Assembly: GCA_016710285.1 (NCBI GenBank)
Contig: JADJXR010000001.1
Location: 1,426,001 to 1,490,000 of the forward strand
DNA length: 64,000 nucleotides
From: Chlorobiota bacterium
Lineage (GTDB): Bacteria > Bacteroidota > Ignavibacteria > OLB7
Direction: 5' to 3'
Positions within the stretch are counted from its first letter, which is position 1. The number at the start of each line of letters is the position of its first letter. Shown in pieces: positions 37,301 to 45,952 of the stretch. The notes beneath the pieces were generated by a model. The model ran no database searches. It saw nothing but the letters and a program-made list of their open reading frames with translations, and was not told where the DNA came from. Both the position numbers and the translations under genes were made by a program.

Positions 37301-40006
37301 GATCAGCACATTGCCATTGATGGAAGTGACTGCCGAGATGGATGGAACGCTATCGGAATGGATGAAAGCGTTCTGCGCTTTGATGGTGTCGCTGCCGCTA
37401 ATGGCCAATACGGTTACGAAGATTTTGCCTTTGTCGCGGGGCAGCTCGGCACTGGCCGTTAGGTCCGTTCCGTTGCTGATGACAATGGGACCCGGCTTCT
37501 CCTGGGCGGTGTAGCCCGTGGCCGAGAATTTGATTTTTCCATACGTCCCAAGTTTTACTGGATAGAGGGTGTAGGTCCCATCGGGGTTGGTGTTGATGGT
37601 CATCACGGTGGTGTCCTTGTTGTTCACCTTTTTGACCAGCTCCACCTTCGCATTGCCAACGGGTTTGTTCGCCAGCTTGTCGCGCACGATTCCGTGGATA
37701 AATCCTTTGGCGGAATCTTGCTTGATGAGGACCTCTTTTGTCTGGTTATTCAGCACCAGCCGCACTGGTTTCCAGGCATCGACATATCCAGCGGTGCGAA
37801 CCCATACCGAGTAGCGATCGGTGGCTTGGTTGGGGTCGTTCACCAAGATGTTGGTAAGCGTCACCTTTCCGCTTGCGTCGGTGATGCCGGTGGCGATTGG
37901 TGGGATGTCGGGCATCTTCTCCGGGGCCATTTGCGGCACGTTCGCCCCGCCGCCGGTTTGCATCGGAATGCCCCACCCTGCCGATGCATCAATCCAACCA
38001 TTTGCCCCCACCGCACCGCTTCCGCCCCCCGACTGCATTCCTTGCGGGTTCACCAACCCACCAGATGGGATGTATGCGCCGCCGTTCAGTACCGTTTGGG
38101 CGTAGGCCGCGTATTGCCCTTGCATCGGCAGGTTGCCCGCCGAGGCGTTGTAGGAGCCATCGGAGTTTACGTGTGCGTTCGGATCAACAAGGTTTGCCGG
38201 CGGGTTGGTTGCAACGTCGGGGAAAACCCGCACCGTTGCGCCCACCAACCCCTTGTTGGGGATTTTATCCAGCACCGTCACTTTAATCGTCCCACGTTTC
38301 GCCTTCACCTTCACGATCCCCACGTTGATGGTGTCGTTGGCGGTGGGAGCCACGTGGTACACCTCCTCGGTCTGGTAGCGTGGGTGTTTGATTTTTATGA
38401 AGTAGTTATCCCACCACGGGATGTTCTCAAGAACAAACGTACCGTTGTTCAACACGTAGAGTGAGTTGCCCCAGAGCCGCAGCGGCATCACGTTAATCAT
38501 CCCTCCCTGCTGGGCGGCGGTGTCGCTATTGCCAAAGTCCATTGTTTTGGTGGAGGCAACAAGCGTCGGGATGGAGTATTGCGGTCCCCCTTGCTGGCCA
38601 ATTGGGCAGGCCGAGCACCAGGGCGTTGGCCGCCGCCAAAGCTCCACCACTGCGTTGCGAATATTTTTCTTCGTCAAGGCATCTTCTGCCAGGCCGATAA
38701 TGGCCATCACACGCGGCTGGATCACCACCAAGTAATCGGTGATTGCCGATTCTATCTTGTACGGCGTGCCAATCTGCGTCACGGTCTTGAAGCCGTTCTT
38801 CTTAATCGTCAGCTTGAAGAACGTTGGGGCTTTCACCGCTGGGAATTTGAACTTTCCGTTGGCATCGGTGGTGGCGGTTAGCGTTGCCCCGTACGGCTGC
38901 ATTCCAAAGATCGTTTGCTTGGCGTAGCGGAACTCCACCGTAACACCCGACACCGAGAAGTTGTTGGTGCTGTTGCGAACCATGCCCGAAAACGGAAGGT
39001 CCTTCTTCGGCTGCCCTTCGTACGGGTCCTGGAAGTTCACCACAATCGGTCCGTTGCCCGATGACGTGTTCCCCTGGTGCCCCGACGGCCACCCGTGCCC
39101 ACGCACAGTATCCTGGCCACCTCCCCCCTGATGGGTGATCGGTCCGTTGTTAGTGGTGTCGTTCGCGTGTCCGCCTTTGGCTGCCGTAAATGAAAACGGC
39201 GTGGCGTAGCCGTCTGGCTCGCCAATCGGTTTGTTTTGCGCGTCGTAGGCGCGAACGCTCCAAACAAACTGTGTGGCGGTGGCGGGGAACGGGACATCGG
39301 CTGGCCAAAGCATTTGCGTTGGAAGCGTTGCATCCCGGTCCAGAATCGGATGATTGCTTTTGAAGGCTTGCGCAGGGGTCTGGCCGTTCATCACCTGGAA
39401 CACCACCACTTGATACCGCACTTTCCCGGTAGGCGTTGGCGTTACCGGGGTCCAGTGGAACGTTGGGGGGATGTTGCTGTTGACGAATGATTTATCGGTT
39501 GGCAGCAGCAGCGTCGGCGGCTGATAGCTTGTTAGCAGGAAGGTCTTGCACGCCGAAAGCTCCACCAGTTTATCGGTGGGGCTGTTTGGGCTTAGCAGGC
39601 TGACGCAAAGCTGGTAATTCCCCGCCGGAAGCATCCCCGTTTTGATTGCCGCTTGGTCCGTTCCATCCTTAAAAGTGACGGCACCGGCCGGAATAATCTG
39701 ATCGGCAAAAAAAGTGCTGACCCCAGCGGGCAGGGCAATCACCGGCATCGAAGCGTATTTGGTTTGCGCTTTCAATGCCCCATTCAGCGTAACCTGCGCG
39801 TCAATCTTGGCCATCACGGTGTTCTGGCCACTGTTGATAACCGTCAGGATTGCCGTCTCCTTTTTCGATGACCAATCCGACAGGTACGGGCTGGGCTTTG
39901 GCGAAATCGTCAGCGTCATCCGCAGCTGCGATTGCGCAACAGCCGCAGTCGTCGCCAGAACGATTGCCACGCTCAGGAACCCGAAGCAACGAGCGATGAA
40001 GTTCAT
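34337..40006 (-). CDS. giant secreted protein with carboxypeptidase-regulatory-like repeats
   Basis: A 1889-residue exported protein with a signal peptide ending TAAVAQ. Residues about 25-260 form two beta-sandwich domains, the second with FHWTPVTP and VWSVRAYD. Residues about 320-1080 carry repeated CarboxypepD_reg/SpaA-like beta domains (VTVEFRYAKQ, KVELVKKVNNKDTTV, ASVTIGSKTEKTNVAG, ASVTIAGVPGVSAKTN). Residues about 1100-1850 are an unusual, long, Gly- and aromatic-rich beta region. The end has a cysteine cluster (WPCDANSSCDEWCKFCPC). There is no T9SS tag. ATG at 40006 follows GAGGGA; ATG at 40018 is less likely. It is probably an adhesin or outer-surface scaffold. Confidence 0.85.
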   Translation of the reverse strand: MNFIARCFGFLSVAIVLATTAAVAQSQLRMTLTISPKPSPYLSDWSSKKETAILTVINSGQNTVMAKIDAQVTLNGALKAQTKYASMPVIALPAGVSTFFADQIIPAGAVTFKDGTDQAAIKTGMLPAGNYQLCVSLLSPNSPTDKLVELSACKTFLLTSYQPPTLLLPTDKSFVNSNIPPTFHWTPVTPTPTGKVRYQVVVFQVMNGQTPAQAFKSNHPILDRDATLPTQMLWPADVPFPATATQFVWSVRAYDAQNKPIGEPDGYATPFSFTAAKGGHANDTTNNGPITHQGGGGQDTVRGHGWPSGHQGNTSSGNGPIVVNFQDPYEGQPKKDLPFSGMVRNSTNNFSVSGVTVEFRYAKQTIFGMQPYGATLTATTDANGKFKFPAVKAPTFFKLTIKKNGFKTVTQIGTPYKIESAITDYLVVIQPRVMAIIGLAEDALTKKNIRNAVVELWRRPTPWCSACPIGQQGGPQYSIPTLVASTKTMDFGNSDTAAQQGGMINVMPLRLWGNSLYVLNNGTFVLENIPWWDNYFIKIKHPRYQTEEVYHVAPTANDTINVGIVKVKAKRGTIKVTVLDKIPNKGLVGATVRVFPDVATNPPANLVDPNAHVNSDGSYNASAGNLPMQGQYAAYAQTVLNGGAYIPSGGLVNPQGMQSGGGSGAVGANGWIDASAGWGIPMQTGGGANVPQMAPEKMPDIPPIATGITDASGKVTLTNILVNDPNQATDRYSVWVRTAGYVDAWKPVRLVLNNQTKEVLIKQDSAKGFIHGIVRDKLANKPVGNAKVELVKKVNNKDTTVMTINTNPDGTYTLYPVKLGTYGKIKFSATGYTAQEKPGPIVISNGTDLTASAELPRDKGKIFVTVLAISGSDTIKAQNAFIHSDSVPSISAVTSINGNVLIEDVPTGVVNLVISYPMFADKSVLVTVPKDNQKSVTVYLAKPNGEIKVTVKDSVTGNFLANASVTIGSKTEKTNVAGLATFSGLQLGQQNVLVIADTTGGFDYKNFSSTKVINEGLNQPLTIKMTQGARIYGKVTKKVGGGPIDSASVTIAGVPGVSAKTNAAGEYILRNVPTGVKLNVQVAKPKFILGKTEVQALQKGQQKKNVDLQLADSPIDSVYGFAIIVDTVTDAPAGNKYLKGKFKVPNNLMFKAGSKSSSFEFLFENLEVDGTTMKPVALAYYFPYSEMPVSLFEALDAKLTGGEDFLKVEYDTVLKTGAIRGKELKLLPFIPKILPGSQWIPEKLSDGATAAGAYSKSLGFWADGAFHGGNVFKVTSNEVEVNMWGFKVAVDYTKTTFDTTGFKYVGSLTIPKINKTIKINLLEFKNKGTAAKMDIQFEQVKLDMSTPFEIDLKAFKFADTSFAWNQQGIIAGGYVVLTKLGNRKFRFENMFINKEGKFMGVQVKMDPGTPPINVLGAQFTLSGLGFGTNPSDTTGTGANQQITPENHYFTFSGKLLIPQLSKPIEFQNLIYNDTGSFYGTIAFNQSVKLMNVVTFELQSIEFGFDAAKQKKFIFVKGGVAFSIPLLSIQAGNVRIFEDKTFAIEKIGFGFNAGPVKVSLSAQWSDTAFGGSGMLEVAPILAVSGEFYYKDGNNWKIKIAANIPPIPIGPVAITGVSGMLARNNGYWAFGFGGSVATAAGKESMELTVQVQVETTPNGPIIQGDAWLKTLGVQIGEAHIVIDIPQKRFAGSVQFGLNKSGVKVTAFIDFEVKAGVYWFVGGGATFTFPMIATLQVQAFVGKNYQGFKHTLPVTFHPDNQTLNGFHMDASMVYPKVGKSGDVFQLEFGYYLFGAIDWNGNLAGGIKIAGNAALDLWVVGFTASIDLQAAIEYKNSLLKFHGHAKFNAKAWIWPCDANSSCDEWCKFCPCITAVVDYAGNKGWEFDFSLGCQ

Positions 40007-40067
40007 AAAGTCCCTCATTGTTTTGAGGATGCGTTGTTGTGGTTGTGTTGATTGTTCATTTGCTATT

Positions 40068-40113
40068 CAAGGTACTCGGCAAGGATTACAGAATTGGGGG
40101 GCAATAACTACAG
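40068..40113 (-). promoter_or_regulatory. shared promoter/operator motif, copy 2 (giant protein gene)
   Basis: On the minus strand: CTGTAGT, 15 bases, CTGTAATC, 9 bases, TACCTTG, then 61 bases to the ATG at 40006. Matches copies 1 and 3 in spacing exactly. Confidence 0.78.
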
Positions 40114-40160
40114 ATGGAAGCACGCCCTTGCAAAACCAGCAACGGCATGGCGATGCTTCC

Positions 40161-40196
40161 AACAACACGAAGCCACCGCTGGCGTGCGGTGGCTTC
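40161..40196 (-). terminator. intrinsic terminator of the outer-membrane barrel gene
   Basis: A perfect 11-bp stem (40169-40179 with 40186-40196), six-base loop, then GTGTTGTTGG on the minus strand. It falls between this gene's stop and the next gene's promoter, so the neighbours are separate transcription units. Confidence 0.78.
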
Positions 40197-40239
40197 CCTT
40201 ATTGCTCAATTCTCCATCAGGCCAACGCCCGGACGGCAG

Positions 40240-42177
40240 TTAGAAGCGTGTGGTGAGTGATGTTTGCAGGTAGTTCTCGGTCGCGTTTCCGGCGGATAGG
40301 CCCGTGGCGGTGTTGCGGTCCGTGCTGGCATTAAGGCTTAGGGTTATCCAGTCGGTAGCGTCCCATTGCACGCCAAGCCGTGCGGAGATTCGTGTGTTTT
40401 CCTCATCCTGCGTGGCGTTCTTCACGCTGCTTGCGCTCCAGCCCGCCGTAAACGATGGGCGCAAACGGCCTTCGGCAAAGGCGTATCCAATCCCCACCGT
40501 CGCGCTGTTGATCGCCACCTCGTTGAAAGCCATCGTCTGCTGGGTGTTGTTCAGGGCAACCGTGGTGTTTAGCGGGAATTCCTTCATGGTCATTCCCCAT
40601 GTTGCCGCTATCGTTTGGGTTTGGGTGTTGTTCTCTGGGCCGGAGATCAGGTTGTAGTCGTTGTAGGTATCCACGCCAAACGTGGCGCTGAAGGTGTTGG
40701 TGATCTCCTCGCCAGCCAGAACATACATTGGGGTGATGCTGTACGACTGGGTGACGTTGTGAATCCGGAAGGTGTCCACGCGGTTGTTGGTGGTCATCCC
40801 CATGTTGTTGTAGTTGGCATCAATGCTGAGTGCCTCGGTGATCTGGGCCGAGACGGTGGCCGTTCCAATCAGCTGCGTGCTGGTCTCCGCTTTTGTTCCC
40901 GAAAGGTTGTTCGTCCGCTGGCCAATTGCGCCGTTGATGTTCAGGCGGCTTTCAAACAAATTCAGCCGTGGGTTCACCGTGATGTCTTGGCGGTCGGCCT
41001 GCATCTGGGGGTAGCCAAGCGCCACATAGCCCGGGCCAATCAGCAACGCCTTCACCGATACCCCATACTCCGGGCGGTTGAAGCCCACCGTTCCGGTCAG
41101 CGCGTAATCAATTCGGGAGGAGATTCGTTGCTGCATCACGCTACTCAGGACCGGAATCTCATCCTCAATCGTTTCGGCACTCATGTCGCGGGTGAAGTTC
41201 GTGGTGGCAGCCTCGCCCATGAAGGAGAACCCTTCGCCAAACGGAACGCGGCAGCTGAACGAAAGCGACGCACCTTCGGTTGGGGTTGGCATAAGGTCGT
41301 GGCGGGTAAAGATGGATGCGGGTTTCAGCAATCCGCCGGAATCGTCGGGAAGCTCCACCTGCACTTTTTGCAGCACCGGGCGGATGCTGGTGGTGTCGTC
41401 CTGCATCCGGGCAATGTTCACGGCAAAGCTGACTTGGCGTTCGTCGCTTTCGTCGCCGTAGCCAATGCGTGCTATCAGGGCGCGTTGCTCGTAGGCCCCG
41501 CGCATCCCCTGTGCGGTGTCAACCTCCACGCCGCGCTGGGCAATCCCCGCCGACGCGCTGAACCGGAATTTCCCCGGGCGAAGGTCCACGCCGCCGCCAA
41601 ACACCTGAACATCGCCGAACGTTAGCTCCGAATATCCAGGCGTGTGGCTGCCGATGTACAGCTGTGCCCAACCATACTTCGGGGCAATGCTGATGGTGTT
41701 CATCTGGTTGGCCAAAAACTGCCCGATTGACTGCTGCCCCGCCCACGGCGTTACCACGTTGGTTTGCTGCGGCGAGACCATGATGTTGAACGGCAGCGTG
41801 AAAAATTCGCCAATCCGCAGCTCGCTGTTCATCGTGAATCGGACAAACGATTCCGGCATTCTGGGGCGGAAGGCTGGGTTGGTTGCCGACCAATCGTAGG
41901 CATCGGCACTAAGGCTTGCGGTCCCATCAAAACGGATAAACGCAGGGCGCGATTCCGCCGAAGCGTCGGCTGCCGAAGCCTCGGTATCGGTTGCGGTGGT
42001 GTCGAATTCGTGGTGGTGGTCGTGCGCCCCCTCAACGATTTCGGAGTCAGAAGCGGCTGGCGTTTCAGTTTCCTGAGCCAGGATTGCCGACGGAGCAAGT
42101 CCGCCAACAAGAAATAGTCCAACCATCGCGCTGAATGCGGCGTTGCGAAGTTGTTGTGATGCTGCGGCAATGCTCAT
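40240..42177 (-). CDS. outer-membrane beta-barrel protein
   Basis: A 645-residue exported protein with a signal peptide ending APSAILAQ, a His-rich segment (HDHHHEFDT) at about residues 55-63, an N-terminal beta domain with FTLPFNIMVSPQQ, and then many amphipathic strands to the C-terminal LQTSLTTRF. The final Phe and strand pattern are typical of barrels inserted by BamA. ATG at 42177 is chosen because a GTG at 42222 would fall within a few bases of the promoter. It may be an anchor or export channel for the giant and fibronectin-III proteins; that is inference from shared promoters and adjacency. Confidence 0.8.
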   Translation of the reverse strand: MSIAAASQQLRNAAFSAMVGLFLVGGLAPSAILAQETETPAASDSEIVEGAHDHHHEFDTTATDTEASAADASAESRPAFIRFDGTASLSADAYDWSATNPAFRPRMPESFVRFTMNSELRIGEFFTLPFNIMVSPQQTNVVTPWAGQQSIGQFLANQMNTISIAPKYGWAQLYIGSHTPGYSELTFGDVQVFGGGVDLRPGKFRFSASAGIAQRGVEVDTAQGMRGAYEQRALIARIGYGDESDERQVSFAVNIARMQDDTTSIRPVLQKVQVELPDDSGGLLKPASIFTRHDLMPTPTEGASLSFSCRVPFGEGFSFMGEAATTNFTRDMSAETIEDEIPVLSSVMQQRISSRIDYALTGTVGFNRPEYGVSVKALLIGPGYVALGYPQMQADRQDITVNPRLNLFESRLNINGAIGQRTNNLSGTKAETSTQLIGTATVSAQITEALSIDANYNNMGMTTNNRVDTFRIHNVTQSYSITPMYVLAGEEITNTFSATFGVDTYNDYNLISGPENNTQTQTIAATWGMTMKEFPLNTTVALNNTQQTMAFNEVAINSATVGIGYAFAEGRLRPSFTAGWSASSVKNATQDEENTRISARLGVQWDATDWITLSLNASTDRNTATGLSAGNATENYLQTSLTTRF

Positions 42178-42227
42178 GGATCGGTTCGGATAATCGTTGC
42201 GTTGGGCCTTGATGTGGCGCACGTCAA

Positions 42228-42273
42228 CAATCTATCCCCGCTTGATTACAGTTGCCCCAACGGATGACTACAG
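42228..42273 (-). promoter_or_regulatory. shared promoter/operator motif, copy 3 (outer-membrane barrel gene)
   Basis: On the minus strand: CTGTAGT, 15 bases, CTGTAATC, 9 bases, TAGATTG, then 50 bases to the ATG at 42177. Same spacing as copies 1 and 2. Confidence 0.78.
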
Positions 42274-42310
42274 CGGCGGCAGAGTGGTGGCAAAAGGGAA
42301 AAACCATCGA

Positions 42311-42370
42311 AACCCGCCACCGCAACAAGCCCCCTCCCCGCCTCCCCTAATTCTGGGGGAGGGGCTGGCA
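42311..42370. repeat. 60-bp direct repeat, copy 1
   Basis: Matches 42526-42585 over 60 bases with one difference (GCAAC against GCAGC). It contains an imperfect stem between AGCCCC/TCCCC and GGGGGAGGGGCT. Probably a dispersed intergenic repeat. Confidence 0.85.
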
Positions 42371-42410
42371 GTGGTGACGTGAAATCCAGAGAGAACAAGA
42401 TCAAGGGTAG

Positions 42411-42480
42411 CCGCCCCGATCTCAGTCGGGGTAGCCGCCCCGACCTCCGTCGGGATTGATAAAAGGTCTTTAGCCTTCGG
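42411..42480. repeat. CGACTCnGTCGGG-type intergenic repeats
   Basis: Two adjacent related units (GCCCCGATCTCAGTCGGGG and GCCCCGACCTCCGTCGGG) and a tail GATTGATAAAAGGTCTTTAG. A close relative of the second unit and its tail occurs at 60281-60320 next to tRNA-Arg. Confidence 0.7.
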
Positions 42481-42525
42481 CGTCATCTTCACTATCTCGG
42501 CTCCAATTCATCGGGGCCGCTACCA

Positions 42526-42585
42526 ACCCGCCACCGCAGCAAGCCCCCTCCCCGCCTCCCCTAATTCTGGGGGAGGGGCTGGCAG
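42526..42585. repeat. 60-bp direct repeat, copy 2
   Basis: Second copy of the block at 42311-42370, same orientation, 215 bases downstream. Confidence 0.85.
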
Positions 42586-42718
42586 AAATGGCTTGGCATC
42601 CATAGAATAAAGGGTCAGTAGCAGAAACCTATTGCCCCCCAGCATTGGGGTGACGCGTAGCTGCTTGCAGCGAAGCAGGGGGGCGCGGCGGAAGAGGGTC
42701 ACCGAGGCCTGGCATCGG

Positions 42719-42972
42719 TCGCCCTGAAGGGGCATACTATCATAGCCCAGGGCAGCGCCCTGGGAATCGTCCCACGAACATCCCATCGCCCTGAAGGGGC
42801 AACCCTATTCATCTATCAACCTTGCACAGACGGCATCCATTTGAAATCCACACCCTCAACAAAATATCCAACCACATGGAGGTCGCCCCTTCAGGGCTGA
42901 TGTTACGTGGGGGCTTGGCTCCTTTCCCAGGGCGATGCCCTGGGCTGGCATTGGTCGCCCCTTCAGGGCTGG
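42719..42972. repeat. nested palindrome cluster
   Basis: Two palindromes of CCCAGGGC-N3-GCCCTGGG (42746-42764 and 42926-42944) are each flanked on both sides by the shorter palindrome GCCCTGAAGGGGC or its complement (about 42721, 42788, 42884, 42956). The two flank-palindrome-flank units are in opposite orientation. The layout resembles REP/BIME-type elements; no REP transposase gene is in the window. Confidence 0.75.
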
Positions 42973-43063
42973 TGTCGGTTCTTATTGATGAGTGATTATG
43001 AAGGAGCAGATGGGTTCTTTCTTGCACCTCAGCTGGTCAAGCTCACTCTTCACCAAGTACTAT

Positions 43064-45721
43064 TTACCCCTCGGTGGTTGTTCCGCGCAAGGTTCGTGGG
43101 GGCTGGGGGGAGCGTTGGGGTTGCCGCTGAATCTCCACCACCACAATCGCGATGTCGTCGTTTGGGTCGGCCCCGTCGCGGAAGTTCTCCACTTGCTGCA
43201 GGATTCCGCTGCAAAGCGCGTGGGCCGAGGTGTCGGGGAATCCGGAGATCACATCCAGCAACCGCCCGTCGCCGAATAACTCCCGCGCGGCGTTCATCGC
43301 CTCGCTTACTCCATCGCTGAACAGGATGAAGGTCTCGCCAGGTTCGTACTGCACGGTGTATTGCTTCAGCGCCCCCTCGAACGTAGCGTGCGGGGCCAGT
43401 CCCAGGGCGATTCCCGCCGGCGCAAGCGTATCCACCTCGGAACCATGCCGCCGGATAATCGGCGTGTGCCCGGCGCGTGCCATGCTTACCGTCTGCCGGG
43501 TGGTGTCGAACAAAAGCATGGTGGCGGTGATGAAGGACCCGCGGGTGATGATCTCCCCCAAATGCTTGTTCAGCAACGCCAGAATTTCCTTCGGGGTGTT
43601 GTGGATGGCGCAGGCAATGTGGACCATGCCGTGGAACTCGGCCATGTACAACGCCGCCGGAAGCCCTTTGCCGGAAACGTCGGCGATAATCACCAAGTAG
43701 CGGTCGCCGTCCAGCTGGATCACGTCGTAGTAATCCCCCCCAACCGCTTGCGCCGCACGCGCCGTTGCGCTGATGGAAATCCCCGGGATGCTTGGCATCT
43801 GCTTCGGCAGCAGGCTTTCCTGGATTTTCCGCGCGGTCGCAAGCTCCTCCTGGTATCGCTGGCGCGCCAACTCCATTTCGTACAGCCGCGCCACCTCCAC
43901 CGCCCCCGCACCTTGCGCCACCACGGTTTTCAGCAGTTGCAGCTGCCGCCCCCCCAATGCTTCGCCGCTTCGTGGGCGGGTGACAATCACCGCGCCGATT
44001 GCCTTCCCCTGGGCGTATAACCCCGCAACGTAGCTGAACCACTGGCACCACGGAACCAACAGCGGATCGTTGACAGTTTCCAGCGAGATGATGGAGTGGT
44101 CCTGGTGAAGCAATGCCCGCAGGCTAAGAAGCGATTCATCTTCCACATCAATCGGCTCGAAGTCGGTATCCTTTGCCAGCAGCTGAAACTCACCGTCCGC
44201 TTTTTCAACAATCACGTAGGCTCCCGTCAAGTTCAGCGTTTGCCGTAGCGTGCGTGCCATCAGTGCCGCAACCGCGCTTGTTCCCACCGTCTCGGTGATC
44301 TCCTCGGTGTACCGGGTCAGCAGTTGGGTGTAGTCGCGGCGTTGCGGAAAGAATCGGTTTTCAATCCAGGTCTGCACCGCGCGTTTCACCGGCTCTAGCA
44401 ACAGCAACACCAGCAAGAAGGTGATAATGCCGACGGCACTGAAGATATTCACCGGTTCGTCGGACCCGGAGGCCGTCACGGCCCAAAGGGCGCGGCCAAT
44501 GCCGTAGGCAATCGTTAAATAGAGGCAAACAATCAGGGTGGTGGCCGCGGCGTAGATCATGGTGGTCCGCAGCACCCGCCGGAAATCCATCACCTGATAA
44601 CGGTAAATGGCGTAGCCGAACGAGATGGGGAGCGCAAGAATCAGAAATGCGGGAAGCTGATATTGGGGATAGAGGAACGTCGTGGTCGGGACAAAAATCT
44701 GGATGACCTTGAAGTAAAGGAAGCTGACCGTTGCCAGAAGCGACCCAACCAAGATCACCGGCATGGGCCGCCGCACCAGCGTTGCCGGAAGCTGCCGGTA
44801 GCCACGGAACAAAAAGTACGTCCCCCCCAAAAAGAAGAGCTGGCCAATGCCGAACCCACCGTACATGATGGAGCTTTGCAGCAGCTTCGGCGACGGCATG
44901 GCGGCAAGCTCGGCAGCGAAATACATCAGGTTCCCCACCACCGTGAAAATGACCGGAGAGTAGAGCCAGAACTTCCGCCGTGCGGTGGTGAACACCCGTT
45001 GGTCAATCGGGAAGGTGGTGCAAAACAGCACCCACAGCGAAAGGAACAGCGAACCAAGCGTCCCCCACACCAGCCGAAGCATCACGCCCAGCTGGCCGGT
45101 TACTTGGAACAACTGGTCAGGGTAGGTGAACGCAAACACCACGCATCCTGCCGTCAGGAAAAACTGCTGCTGCACCCTTCCACGCGGGCGAGCAAACACC
45201 ACCACCGCGCCCACCAGCAACCACAACGCGCAGAACAACGGGAAGGCAATCTGGACATAAATTTTCTGGGTATGCAGGGTCATCCGCAAATGGAGTTCCT
45301 TCCCGTTCCGCTCCACCACGTAGGGGATTGGCGTGTCAACAAGCGATTCCTCCAAAACCTTCTGGGCGTAATCGTCAATGTATTGAACCCGTGGCGGCAC
45401 CTTTCCGTTGGGAAGGCTATCGGCCACGGGGGGGATTGGGATGTTGTTGATGGAGATGACGCGGTCGCCCACGCGCACCCCGGCCTGCTCCGCTTGGCCG
45501 CCGGAAGCAACCTCCGCCACCGTCAGCACATACTCCCCGGCGCGGCGTTCAACGCCCCACAAACAATCGTCGGTGACGATCTCACTGTGGTGCACAATTC
45601 CGGCATTGGAAGCAATCAAATTTGCCAGCAACGAAACCACGAACATCGCGCCAAACACCACCCGCAACTGGGTGTCGTTCATCTGCCGGAAACGCTCGGC
45701 AATGGAGAAGAACAAAGCCAT
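43064..45721 (-). CDS. PDZ-7TM-GAF-SpoIIE serine phosphatase
   Basis: An 885-residue membrane signalling protein. A first membrane segment (about 20-45) leads to a periplasmic PDZ domain (VASGGQAEQAGVRVGDRVISIN). About nine further hydrophobic segments span 150-450, followed by a GAF-like sensor (about 490-630). The C-terminal PP2C/SpoIIE domain (about 650-865) has metal-binding motifs GGDYYDV, ADVSGKGLPAALYMA and DDIAIVVVE and the AGHTP motif. It probably dephosphorylates an anti-sigma-factor antagonist in response to an envelope or ligand signal. No partner kinase or antagonist adjoins it. Long overlapping frames on the other strand are shadows of its high-GC coding. Confidence 0.92.
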   Translation of the reverse strand: MALFFSIAERFRQMNDTQLRVVFGAMFVVSLLANLIASNAGIVHHSEIVTDDCLWGVERRAGEYVLTVAEVASGGQAEQAGVRVGDRVISINNIPIPPVADSLPNGKVPPRVQYIDDYAQKVLEESLVDTPIPYVVERNGKELHLRMTLHTQKIYVQIAFPLFCALWLLVGAVVVFARPRGRVQQQFFLTAGCVVFAFTYPDQLFQVTGQLGVMLRLVWGTLGSLFLSLWVLFCTTFPIDQRVFTTARRKFWLYSPVIFTVVGNLMYFAAELAAMPSPKLLQSSIMYGGFGIGQLFFLGGTYFLFRGYRQLPATLVRRPMPVILVGSLLATVSFLYFKVIQIFVPTTTFLYPQYQLPAFLILALPISFGYAIYRYQVMDFRRVLRTTMIYAAATTLIVCLYLTIAYGIGRALWAVTASGSDEPVNIFSAVGIITFLLVLLLLEPVKRAVQTWIENRFFPQRRDYTQLLTRYTEEITETVGTSAVAALMARTLRQTLNLTGAYVIVEKADGEFQLLAKDTDFEPIDVEDESLLSLRALLHQDHSIISLETVNDPLLVPWCQWFSYVAGLYAQGKAIGAVIVTRPRSGEALGGRQLQLLKTVVAQGAGAVEVARLYEMELARQRYQEELATARKIQESLLPKQMPSIPGISISATARAAQAVGGDYYDVIQLDGDRYLVIIADVSGKGLPAALYMAEFHGMVHIACAIHNTPKEILALLNKHLGEIITRGSFITATMLLFDTTRQTVSMARAGHTPIIRRHGSEVDTLAPAGIALGLAPHATFEGALKQYTVQYEPGETFILFSDGVSEAMNAARELFGDGRLLDVISGFPDTSAHALCSGILQQVENFRDGADPNDDIAIVVVEIQRQPQRSPQPPRTLRGTTTEG

Positions 45722-45952
45722 AATCGCCCTTTATACTCTCTATCTATAATCTGATTCAGCCTTCGAGTGAATCCCCCCGGCCACCCCTCCCCGCAATTCT
45801 GACGGCGTGAAAATAGTTGAAGTTCCCCCACCAAACCTATCCCGAAAACGCGCCCGCCCGCCCCCTGCTGTTGCACACCCCGCCGGATGGGGCTAAGTTC
45901 CCCGCGCCAACCCGTCGGTACGCACTTCTTTTCCGCAAGGAGGCCATCTTTG

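Larger units (their letters stand above)
42274..43063. other. 790-bp repeat-rich intergenic region
   Basis: No protein gene is supported. The region is a patchwork of a duplicated 60-bp block, CGACTCnGTCGGG-type elements and nested GC-rich palindromes, described separately. It separates the surface-protein locus from the SpoIIE-type phosphatase gene. Confidence 0.75.

Noticed and set aside
43050..44051. 333-codon alternative frame within the SpoIIE phosphatase gene
   Set aside because: Same-strand frame shadow, Arg/Gly/Ala-rich translation without a domain, while the SpoIIE frame has all metal-binding motifs.
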